A DNA stretch of 64,000 bases from Chryseobacterium oranimense (GTDB lineage Bacteria > Bacteroidota > Bacteroidia > Flavobacteriales > Weeksellaceae). The stretch lies in NCBI RefSeq assembly GCF_900129755.1, contig NZ_FQWT01000007.1:171600-235599 (forward strand). Direction: 5' to 3'. The notes below the pieces were generated by a model, which made no database searches, had not been told where the DNA came from, and saw nothing but the letters and a program-made list of their open reading frames with translations. This document shows, in pieces, positions 34,173 through 42,117 of this stretch (the stretch's first letter is position 1; each line of letters starts with the position of its first letter). Position numbers and translations under genes: made by a program.

Positions 34173-34604
34173 TTATTTTACGGCAGTTTTCATCTGAGAT
34201 TTTGCAATGATCACGCCATTCAGTTTCGTGACGATGTCTACCAGGGTTACTCCCATTATTTCATTGAGGATCGTTACTTCCGATACCAAACGGTCTCCTG
34301 TCCTGGGTAAAGTTTCGGCTTCAAAAGATTTGATTGCTCCGATATATCCGGTAGGCGCATCTTTTCCTAGCAGGTAATATTTGTAGCCTGTGTGTAAAGC
34401 AACACTCTGTGCCTGGTGCTCAATAAGACCTGAAGCCTGAAATACGCCATCCTGAATAAAAATATTCTCTTCCCTGATTTCAAACCCTGATACAAGATGT
34501 TCATCAGAATATTCCGAAAGCTCATGAACCATGACAAACGGAAAACGCTGCGGAATAAGGCTTCCTACAAAATCCTGATCAGATGTCGGCAGTTGGTGTT
34601 TCAT
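34173..34604 (-). CDS. FabZ-like hot-dog protein, probably a partner subunit
   Basis: A 143-residue hot-dog protein related to its neighbour: LIPQRFPFVMVHEL corresponds to FLPHREPMLMADYI, and SGLIEHQAQS to AGLIENLAQT. The His region reads FIQDGVFQ instead of FVHHGEF, so the usual catalytic His appears missing while the Glu is kept. It may act only together with another dehydratase. I chose ATG 34604 (MKHQLPTSDQ), which overlaps the darB stop by one base, over the ORF start at 34628. Confidence 0.8.
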   Translation of the reverse strand: MKHQLPTSDQDFVGSLIPQRFPFVMVHELSEYSDEHLVSGFEIREENIFIQDGVFQASGLIEHQAQSVALHTGYKYYLLGKDAPTGYIGAIKSFEAETLPRTGDRLVSEVTILNEIMGVTLVDIVTKLNGVIIAKSQMKTAVK

Positions 34605-35743
34605 TAGCAAACAGTTAACAGGGCACAAGAGTAGGCAAATCTTCCACTTTCAGGAACACACAGGAGTACTTTTTTTCCTTTTTTCAAAGTTCCGGAATTC
34701 ATTAATTCTTCCAGTGCGATGAAAATAGAACCGGCACCAATATTTCCAACCTCGGAAAGATTATAGAACCATTTCTCAGCAGGGAAATCCATGCCTTTTT
34801 TAGCAAACTCTTCTCTCAATCCGTCTTTAAAATAACCTGAAGAAATGTGAGCCAGAACATGGTCTATTTTCGCCGGGTCCAGATTGTGTTTGTCGAAAGA
34901 AGATCTTAAGCTTTCCGCTCCTTTTACAAGGATATATTTGTCCAGGATCTTTGTATCCTGCTTAATTGCAAAAATAGATTCTTTCAGCCATTCGTCAGAA
35001 GGGTAATCTGCCCATGATTTCAGGCTTCCATCTTCCTGCTTGTCGCATCCGGCATACATACAGGCTTCAATTTCGTGGGCATAAGAGTAAAAATCAATAA
35101 ATTCTATTTTTAAAGAAATCTGATTTTCTCTTGGTTTATTTTCTAAAAGGAAGGCACCCGCACCGTCAGAAAGCATCCATCTGAGGAATTCTCTCTTGAA
35201 AGCAATGATAGGTCTTTCTTCCAGTAACTTTAAATTTTCCGCTTCATGGTTGAATTTATCTGCAGTCATCCAGGCAGACATTCTTTCAGAACCTGCACAA
35301 ACGGCATTTTCCTGTACACCGGCCTTTACGGAAAGAAATCCGTAGTTCAGGGCATTCATTCCTGAGTTGCATAAGCCGGTAGCGGTATTAATTTCAATAG
35401 ATTTCCCGATATTCAGCTCACCGTGAACCATAGAAGCGTGGGAAGGCTGCATCTGGTCCGGAGAAGTGGTTCCAACGGACAACAGCTTCATATCTTCCTT
35501 TTTGAAATTTTCATCGAATAATCCTTCTACAGCTTTTGCTGTCAGCTGTGCATTGGTATGGGTAGGATTTCCTTCTTTGTCTAAAGCATAATATCTTGTG
35601 GTGATCTTGTTATTTCTTAAAATCAGTGATTTTGCTTTAGAAGGAACCCCGTTGATCAGACCAAGATAAGTTTCCATTTCATCATTTGATACCGGGCTGT
35701 TGGGTAAATATGTTGATGCTTTTGTTATAAATACGTCGTACAT
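34604..35743 (-). CDS. darB: KAS III-like ketosynthase DarB (dialkylresorcinol biosynthesis)
   Basis: A 379-residue FabH-fold enzyme. Cys125 in TGLCNSGMN, the His in LAHISSGYF and the Asn in EVGNIGAGS give a complete Cys-His-Asn triad. DarB enzymes condense two acyl intermediates, the first step towards 2,5-dialkylresorcinols, the second half of flexirubin. The identity is supported by direct coupling to a DarA-type gene (one base apart) and by the aryl polyene genes around. ATG at 35743, MYDVFITKAS. Confidence 0.88.
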   Translation of the reverse strand: MYDVFITKASTYLPNSPVSNDEMETYLGLINGVPSKAKSLILRNNKITTRYYALDKEGNPTHTNAQLTAKAVEGLFDENFKKEDMKLLSVGTTSPDQMQPSHASMVHGELNIGKSIEINTATGLCNSGMNALNYGFLSVKAGVQENAVCAGSERMSAWMTADKFNHEAENLKLLEERPIIAFKREFLRWMLSDGAGAFLLENKPRENQISLKIEFIDFYSYAHEIEACMYAGCDKQEDGSLKSWADYPSDEWLKESIFAIKQDTKILDKYILVKGAESLRSSFDKHNLDPAKIDHVLAHISSGYFKDGLREEFAKKGMDFPAEKWFYNLSEVGNIGAGSIFIALEELMNSGTLKKGKKVLLCVPESGRFAYSCALLTVC

Positions 35744-35744
35744 T

Positions 35745-36659
35745 CTATTTTAAATTAATTCCTTGTAAATATGTTTTTTGTTTTTGTCTTTTAAACCAAA
35801 ATATAGGGGTTGTCAGTAAGTGTAAAACTAAGACGACAGGTGAAATAATCCATATCGCGGCCATCAAATATACCTTAAAGAATTTTATCAGCAATGGACG
35901 CTTCTCTTTTTTCTTGATAATGAGGTTGGACCATACGGTAAAGATCTTGTTGCCTACTTTTTCCACTCTTACTAAAAAAGGACGGATCTCTACGGCGCCA
36001 TTCTTTACCAGATCCGGCTGAAGACCGGATAGGTTTCCGCTGCTGAAATGTTTTTCTATAATATTTCCATATTTTACTGAGCCTGCAATTTCCTCATCCG
36101 AAATACCTGCTGCCGGCAACATACCGGATTTTTCTTTCTGTCCGGTGGTCAGCCAGCGTAAGATCGTCAGAACGCTTGTATAATTGTCATGCCTGTCTAC
36201 CAAAGCAATATTCCCTACCAATTTTGCGCCAAGATTTTTTAAATAAACCTTCAGCTTCTCCTGGGAAAGCATCCACATGTTGCGGGTGCCTGAAATGGTA
36301 ACCACATCGGTGTCTTTCATTATCTTTTCCGCGAAACCGCTTTTCAGGAAAGAAATGATAGGAATGGATGGGGTAAGGTACCAAACCTGGTATCCGAATA
36401 AGATGAGGTCATACTTCTTATTCAGGATCTCATCAGAAGGCGGAAAAATCTCTCTTGGGATCTGAAGATAAGATTCAGGGAAAGTGTTGAAGAAAACGTC
36501 TCCCGGCCATGGGAAAGGGAAGTCTTCTTTCAGCCTGATATTATAATAGGTAACATCGTATTCTTCCTTTCTGGCTTCGAAAGGGCGGGCCACATTCTTC
36601 ACAATATCCTCCAGCTGGCCGGTTTGCGAATAGTAAATGATCAGTATGTTTTTTTTCAT
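35745..36659 (-). CDS. darA: DarA-type dialkylresorcinol condensing enzyme, flavodoxin-like
   Basis: A 304-residue protein. The N-terminus ILIIYYSQTGQLEDIV is a flavodoxin-type phosphate-binding loop, with FPWPGDVFFNTFPESY and YQVWYLTPSIP as further conserved blocks. Two hydrophobic helices near residues 255-290 suggest membrane contact. DarA works with DarB in forming the resorcinol ring. It lies between the MMPL fusion and darB, in the expected order for flexirubin clusters. Family call is good; the chemistry is from literature memory. Confidence 0.85.
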   Translation of the reverse strand: MKKNILIIYYSQTGQLEDIVKNVARPFEARKEEYDVTYYNIRLKEDFPFPWPGDVFFNTFPESYLQIPREIFPPSDEILNKKYDLILFGYQVWYLTPSIPIISFLKSGFAEKIMKDTDVVTISGTRNMWMLSQEKLKVYLKNLGAKLVGNIALVDRHDNYTSVLTILRWLTTGQKEKSGMLPAAGISDEEIAGSVKYGNIIEKHFSSGNLSGLQPDLVKNGAVEIRPFLVRVEKVGNKIFTVWSNLIIKKKEKRPLLIKFFKVYLMAAIWIISPVVLVLHLLTTPIFWFKRQKQKTYLQGINLK

Positions 36660-36702
36660 TAATATTCTTTAGCGGTTACAAAAATATGCTTTTCATATTT
36701 AT

Positions 36703-39700
36703 TTAGTGTTTTTTGAATATTTTTATTGCCTGTGAACTGAATTTCTGCTGATAATCTGAATTTTTCAGTTCATAATGTGGTATGTTCAGCAGAATAATGG
36801 TCTCAGGAAGTTCCTTCAGCGTACCAATATCAAAATTTTTATCTGAAATCAGAAGGATGTCAATCTTTTTATTGATTTCCGGGATGCTGCTAATATAGTT
36901 CAGTTTTCTTCTTTTTACCAAATAGGTTTGTTGGGCTGTTGCCCTTCTTTCTTCATCTTTAATGAAAGAAAAAATTCTTCTTTCCGCCTGGTAAAGGGTG
37001 AGCAGGATATCCTTCTGTCCAGAATCATCTGCTAGGTGCAGAATTGATGCGTCTTTCGGGATATATTGGTTCAGTTCAAAGTAAACAGATTTGTTGGTGT
37101 TAAAATCATCTTTGACTTCTTTTACCACTTCACTGTCTTTGTAGAGGTAGCTTAAAAATAATTTTTTTCTGAAATAGTTCTCGTCCTCCAGTTTATTACG
37201 AAGTTCCGCAAATTGATCTCTGAAATAGGCATTGATCTTTTTCGTTCTTTCAGAATAGTTCTTTCCAAAGCTGACATCATCCTTACTGATCCTTTCCCCT
37301 ACTTTTACGGTGATGCCCCCATCATAAATAATGAAGTCTCCTTTGGGCAGTACTTCGGAATTTCCGTGGATGTACAGCGGAAGAATATCCAGGCCGAACT
37401 CTTCAGCCAGATAAAATGCTCCTTTGTGGAATCTTTTGACGTCATTGGTATAAGAGCGTTCTGCTTCAGGAAAAACTACAAGAGAGTAGCCCTGGTCAAT
37501 TTTTTCTTTCAGTTTTTCCATTCCGTTCTCTATTCCCTGAGAAACAGGGAAAAAGCCAAGCGCCTTTACCAGTCTTCCGAAAACCGGCGACTCGTATACC
37601 CAGTCGTTAACCAGGTAGATGATTTTATGAGTGACCATAGCAATGGCCAGCGTATCCAGGAAAGAAGTATGGTTGGCAATGATTACGGCAGGTCTGCTGA
37701 AATCTTCCGACGGATTTTTTATAACCCTTTTCTTTACAAATGGGTTGGTGTATAGTACTGATGTTAAAAATTTAGCTAAAATCAATTTAATGATATCTAA
37801 TGTTTTTCCTTTTGATCTTTTGACGAACATACTTCCGATCAATGAAAAGACAAATCCTCCCAATCCATAATATAAAAAGGATAGAACGGATCTTAAAAAT
37901 AACCCGAAGGTGATCGGGGAAAGTCCTTTTTTTGCCCTGTTTGTGATCAATAGTCTAAACCAGAAAGGATAAAGCGTTGAGGTGATAATGATTACGGAGA
38001 ACATCCCGATTAAGGCAACTAATGCAAGTGAATGCAATGCCGGATGTTTGGCGAAGATCAAAGAACCGATAGACAGAACAGTAGTGAAAACGGCCAGAAT
38101 AATAGACGTTCTGTAGGTTGGAAGCTCGTTTTTTCCTGTCGTATGCTCTTTCTGCATAGCTTTTGTCAGGAAAATACTGAAGTCATCTCCCACACCGAAA
38201 ACCAGCGTACAGACTACGGTGCTGAAAATATTCAATTCTAATCCAAAGAAATACAGGATACCTGCTGTCACGATTCCTGTCAGTACAATAGGAAACATGG
38301 TAAGAACCGTAAGTTCAAAATTTCTAAAGAAAACAATGATGGTAAGGATGATGGCCAGAAGGGAATAATTAATGAGCGTTCCGAAATCTCTTTTCAGCAG
38401 TCCCAGGAAATTTTCATTCATCTGCTGGCGGTCAATGGCCAGGGCATTGTGGTTCTTTTCTACGTCTTTTATGAAAGCGTCTCTTTTCTTTTCATCCACT
38501 TTTACAACATTGGAAACCGTGTAAAATCCATTCTCACTGCTCAGGAATTCAGGGATCTGTAAGGCTTTGATCTTCTCATAGTCCTGAAGGCTTAAGGGGG
38601 TATAGGTTTTATTTAAAATTCCATTGAAATTATCAAATGCAGCACTGTTGAAACCAAACTGATTCCCACTGTTCACCAGTTCCGAAACTGTACGGCTTTT
38701 TTTATCCCCATCCCAGAATTGATTCCATACCTCGATCCTTTTTTTCTGATCTTTTTCTGAAAGTACAACGTTTCCAAGAGAATTGTAGCTCAGGATCTTT
38801 CCTTCCTGCTTTTCTTTCTCAAGGAAACTGCTGAGCCGGGTGTTTCTTGTCAGTGCCTTTTCTTCGGAATCTCCGTAGGAAATGGTATAAATGGATTTGG
38901 AGGTAATGTCGGAAAGCTTCTGGAGCTTAGCCTCACTTATCTTTAATTCTTTTGGAATATAATTCAGGTCGCCGATATCTTCATTGAATCCTACATGCCT
39001 GAAACCAAAAAGGCAGGCAACAATAATAATGGAACATCCTATAATAAGAGGCTTATTTTTCTCGTAAGGATAAGAACCGATCTTGTCAATAAAATTAGTG
39101 TTGTGCCTGTCCTCCTTCTCTTTGGGCTTGTAAAGTTGAGGAACGATGATTAACGCAGTAATGGAAGACAGAATAACTGTAATCGCTGCAAAAAGACCGA
39201 GATCTTTCAGTGCTTCGGAACGCACAAATACCAGACACAGGAAAGAAACGGCTGTCGTAGCGCTGCTCAGTACAATAGGCTGGGTGATTTCCTTGTAAAG
39301 TTCTTCAATATTGTTGTTGTGCTTGTAATGGGTGAGAATATGAAGGGCATAATCTATCGTAATCCCGATAAGGATTGCTCCCACACTCAAAGAAATAGCT
39401 GAGATTTTATCTTTTATAAAATAAAGAATTAAGAGAGCAAGCAATACTGAAAATACAGTCGGGAGAAATACGATAACCGGAGTGAAGAAATTCCTGAAAT
39501 AGTAGATCAGCAGGATCAGCAGGACTGTCATAGAGATCATTACCGTATTCTGAATGTCTTTTTTGATCTGCTGAGCATTGGCTACGGCAATTACCGGAGA
39601 ACCGAAATAGCTGAGTTCTGTTTTTCCTTTAAACTGCTTATTGATATCATCCTTTATCTGGTTGAGCTGATTCACAAAAGCTTCATTACCTTTGGTGTCG

Positions 39701-40356
39701 TTACTTTTATTTTTAGGATCAATGAAAAGCAAAAGGTTTTTTCCGTCTTTCGTGACGATATAGTTGTCTTCAAGCTTAAAATCTTTGCTGATGTTTAAGG
39801 CATTTAATTTTTTAATCCCTAAATAGGTAATTCCCAGCGGATCTTTTTTAATGAAATCTTTCGTTACAAGGCTTGTGGGGGAAACCAGGGAAACGTAATT
39901 GCTTTCTACCTGTTTTGATATGCTGTCTTTTTGCAGTTTCCTTTCAATTTCCCTATAATCGTTTTCATCAAGAAAAAGAGGCAGGTTCTGACTTACAAAA
40001 TCAAATGTTTCAGAAATTTCACTGTCGTTCACCTTTCCCTGGACAGCTCCGATATACTTTTTTAAAGGTTCAATTTTTTGAAGAAAAGTATCTGCCGTTT
40101 CCGAAAGTAAAAAACCTTCCTCTTTGGATCTGTTCTCTATAATGACAATGATTTTATCTGAAAAATTCAGCTGTTTAAGAACTTTTGCCGTAAGATCGGA
40201 TTTTTCATTTTTAGGGATAATCTGATTGATATCTTCCTCAAAATTAATTTTTGAAGCAAAAAATCCGCATATAACAGCTATTCCTAAAGCAATAATTACT
40301 GAAAGAATCCTGTTTTTAGAAATCAGATAATATAAAAATATAAAAAAACGATGCAT
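36703..40356 (-). CDS. MMPL/RND exporter fused to a PlsC-type acyltransferase
   Basis: A very large 1,217-residue fusion. Residues about 1-800 form an MMPL/RND transporter with two sets of transmembrane helices around periplasmic loops. Residues about 830-1070 are a glycerol-3-phosphate-type acyltransferase with the HxxxxD motif NHTSFLD (about residue 894) and FPEAERSYT (about 960). The last 130 residues have a Rossmann-like pattern resembling a degenerate methyltransferase, with no clear glycine loop. Aryl polyene clusters carry an MMPL exporter (ApeM-like), so this probably moves and acylates pigment or lipid. First gene of the dar operon, with a strong promoter 22 bases upstream. Confidence 0.88.
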   Translation of the reverse strand: MHRFFIFLYYLISKNRILSVIIALGIAVICGFFASKINFEEDINQIIPKNEKSDLTAKVLKQLNFSDKIIVIIENRSKEEGFLLSETADTFLQKIEPLKKYIGAVQGKVNDSEISETFDFVSQNLPLFLDENDYREIERKLQKDSISKQVESNYVSLVSPTSLVTKDFIKKDPLGITYLGIKKLNALNISKDFKLEDNYIVTKDGKNLLLFIDPKNKSNDTKGNEAFVNQLNQIKDDINKQFKGKTELSYFGSPVIAVANAQQIKKDIQNTVMISMTVLLILLIYYFRNFFTPVIVFLPTVFSVLLALLILYFIKDKISAISLSVGAILIGITIDYALHILTHYKHNNNIEELYKEITQPIVLSSATTAVSFLCLVFVRSEALKDLGLFAAITVILSSITALIIVPQLYKPKEKEDRHNTNFIDKIGSYPYEKNKPLIIGCSIIIVACLFGFRHVGFNEDIGDLNYIPKELKISEAKLQKLSDITSKSIYTISYGDSEEKALTRNTRLSSFLEKEKQEGKILSYNSLGNVVLSEKDQKKRIEVWNQFWDGDKKSRTVSELVNSGNQFGFNSAAFDNFNGILNKTYTPLSLQDYEKIKALQIPEFLSSENGFYTVSNVVKVDEKKRDAFIKDVEKNHNALAIDRQQMNENFLGLLKRDFGTLINYSLLAIILTIIVFFRNFELTVLTMFPIVLTGIVTAGILYFFGLELNIFSTVVCTLVFGVGDDFSIFLTKAMQKEHTTGKNELPTYRTSIILAVFTTVLSIGSLIFAKHPALHSLALVALIGMFSVIIITSTLYPFWFRLLITNRAKKGLSPITFGLFLRSVLSFLYYGLGGFVFSLIGSMFVKRSKGKTLDIIKLILAKFLTSVLYTNPFVKKRVIKNPSEDFSRPAVIIANHTSFLDTLAIAMVTHKIIYLVNDWVYESPVFGRLVKALGFFPVSQGIENGMEKLKEKIDQGYSLVVFPEAERSYTNDVKRFHKGAFYLAEEFGLDILPLYIHGNSEVLPKGDFIIYDGGITVKVGERISKDDVSFGKNYSERTKKINAYFRDQFAELRNKLEDENYFRKKLFLSYLYKDSEVVKEVKDDFNTNKSVYFELNQYIPKDASILHLADDSGQKDILLTLYQAERRIFSFIKDEERRATAQQTYLVKRRKLNYISSIPEINKKIDILLISDKNFDIGTLKELPETIILLNIPHYELKNSDYQQKFSSQAIKIFKKH

Positions 40357-40377
40357 TAGCGTATGGAATCAAGTCTG

Positions 40378-40408
40378 CAAATTTAATTTTTTCAGTATTA
40401 GTTCAAAA
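40378..40408 (-). promoter_or_regulatory. Promoter of the MMPL-darA-darB operon
   Basis: On the minus strand this reads TTTTG, 18 bases, TAAATTTG, matching the Bacteroidota consensus TTTG-N17-23-TAnnTTTG. The -7 box is 22 bases before the MMPL start codon and is followed by CAGACTT, exactly as in the ileS promoter. Confidence 0.7.
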
Positions 40409-40472
40409 CATTTCAGCTATAAGTTTTGTCTGAAAATCAACAAAATATTCTAGGCAGAATAAAAAAATATTC

Positions 40473-40480
40473 TACTTTTG
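40473..40480 (+). promoter_or_regulatory. Candidate -7 promoter box for the EpsG region
   Basis: TACTTTTG matches TAnnTTTG and is followed by CAAAA. It lies 69 bases before the small ORF at 40549 and is divergent to the promoter of the dar operon. No clear -33 element. Confidence 0.45.
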
Positions 40481-40548
40481 CAAAAGTTCCCTCTTAAGAT
40501 ATATTTTAAACCCATATTTTATTAAAGAAATAAGAATCTGTTTTAGAT

Positions 40549-40683
40549 ATGTTGAAAAAAAATGATGAAAAAACAAACGGATTGCTATTTTGTAGTGGTA
40601 TCCCTTTTCTGCTGTCTGCATTATCTATACAGATTGGCATCTTCCCGCTGTATGCTCAATTCATTAACATTCCATTAGATTAG
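40549..40683 (+). CDS. Possible 44-residue single-helix membrane protein
   Basis: An ATG-started frame with a charged N-terminus (MLKKNDEKTNG) followed by one hydrophobic segment, GLLFCSGIPFLLSALSIQIG. The stop at 40681-40683 is one base before the EpsG-like start, as if co-translated, and a -7 box is upstream. It is too short to judge by coding statistics alone, and homologues would be needed. The rest of the gap between the MMPL gene and this frame holds only the two divergent promoters. Confidence 0.35.
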   Translation: MLKKNDEKTNGLLFCSGIPFLLSALSIQIGIFPLYAQFINIPLD

Positions 40684-40684
40684 C

Positions 40685-41824
40685 ATGAGTATATTACATC
40701 CCTATTTCATCGTTGCGATTGTATATATGCTTTTCTTTAGTATACAGGAAGTTTTTGGTAGGAAAGTAGATAAAAAATGGTTCTGGTTTTTAGGGATCTA
40801 TCTCATCATATTGGTAGGTTTCCGTGATAATGTGGGACCTGACTACGGAAGTTATAAAGGACTCTACATTTATTCCGATACGAAGAGCTACTACAGTATT
40901 TTCATGAAGATGCTCCATATGAAGGGGCCTGACCAGCTGGAAGTGGAGTGGCTGTATACCCTGATCAATAAGATATTGCTGAATGTCTTTAATGCCCCCT
41001 TTTACGTCCTTACCCTGGTTATTGCCATCTGTGCTATTTTCTTTAAGATAGAATATACGGAAGACAATACTTTTTATCCCTTTACCTTTACCCTTTTCAT
41101 GTTCATCCCCTATTTCTTTGTTGGGGAAAGCGGACAGATCAGGCAGAATCTCGGGACGTTTATTGTTTATTTCGCGATACGGTACATCAAACAGCGGAAA
41201 CTGTGGCATTACCTGTTCTTTATATTTCTGGCATCAGGAATACATACTGTGTGTTACCTGTTTCTTCCAATGTACTGGCTGGCCCGTGTTCCTTTAAACA
41301 AAACTATAATGCTCGTCCTGATCATTATCTCTGTATTTCTTTCACCGTTCGAGATATACCGTGTTTTTGGGAGCTTTTTGGATAGTATGGCTTCAGACAA
41401 TATTCTGGTGAATGGCTTAAATGGATATATGTACGAATCTACAGAAAGGTTGAATGGCGGTTTCGGGATTCCTGAAGCTATGATGATGATCCTCACTTTC
41501 TTCCTGTTTACATTTGATACCAAAATGAAAGAAAAATATCCCTATTACGAATACCATAGAAACTATGCAGTTATCGGGATCTGTTTTTACTTTATTTTCA
41601 GGAATAATCCTGTATTCTCATCAAGACTTGTGGGAGCATTTGTCGGATTTTCTTATGTTTTGATCCCCAATACCATGTATGTGGTTTCAAGTGGAGTGAA
41701 GAAGATGATTTATGCCTTTATTATTGCACTTGTTATCTTTAACTTTGTGGTGTTCTCTTCTTTCATAAATATTAAAGTAGGTAGATTTACCATTGAACTT
41801 TATAAAAACCATATTCTCCCTTAA
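40685..41824 (+). CDS. EpsG-like exopolysaccharide polymerase
   Basis: A 379-residue membrane protein with about ten hydrophobic segments. The conserved loop VGFRDNVGPDYGSYKGLY near residues 38-55 and GESGQIRQNLG near 146 are typical of EpsG-family proteins, thought to polymerise repeat units at the inner membrane. It stands apart from the main exopolysaccharide genes at 49615-56006, separated by two transcripts, so it may be part of a split locus. Ends at a strong terminator. Confidence 0.85.
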   Translation: MSILHPYFIVAIVYMLFFSIQEVFGRKVDKKWFWFLGIYLIILVGFRDNVGPDYGSYKGLYIYSDTKSYYSIFMKMLHMKGPDQLEVEWLYTLINKILLNVFNAPFYVLTLVIAICAIFFKIEYTEDNTFYPFTFTLFMFIPYFFVGESGQIRQNLGTFIVYFAIRYIKQRKLWHYLFFIFLASGIHTVCYLFLPMYWLARVPLNKTIMLVLIIISVFLSPFEIYRVFGSFLDSMASDNILVNGLNGYMYESTERLNGGFGIPEAMMMILTFFLFTFDTKMKEKYPYYEYHRNYAVIGICFYFIFRNNPVFSSRLVGAFVGFSYVLIPNTMYVVSSGVKKMIYAFIIALVIFNFVVFSSFINIKVGRFTIELYKNHILP

Positions 41825-41855
41825 AATAATTTATTACAACTATATAATATTTGAC

Positions 41856-41884
41856 AAAGACAGCCCTGGAGCTGTCTTTTTTTA
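41856..41884 (+). terminator. Rho-independent terminator after the EpsG-like gene
   Basis: AAAGACAGC (41856-41864) and GCTGTCTTT (41871-41879) form a perfect 9-pair stem with a 6-base loop, followed by a T run. The remaining gap to 42117 is AT-rich and holds only a -7 box at 41949. Confidence 0.9.
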
Positions 41885-41948
41885 TGGCTTTCCGGTATTG
41901 TTACATTTCTAATTGAGCTGAATCATAAGAAATTTTAACAAAAAAAAT

Positions 41949-41956
41949 TACTTTTG
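41949..41956 (+). promoter_or_regulatory. Candidate -7 promoter box of the T9SS cargo gene
   Basis: TACTTTTG matches TAnnTTTG. It lies about 160 bases before the ATG at 42118, which would give a long leader; no -33 box is clear. Confidence 0.35.
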
Positions 41957-42117
41957 TGTGAAAAGTAGAAATTGCTGTTTCTGTATCTATAATCTTTTAA
42001 TCGTTTGTTATTGTCAATTTAATTAATGTATAATTTTATTATTTATAATATTAATTGGTTATTTATAGCAAGGGCTTAAAAGTTGTATTTCCTGTAATAG
42101 TACACAAGCTTAAGGAT

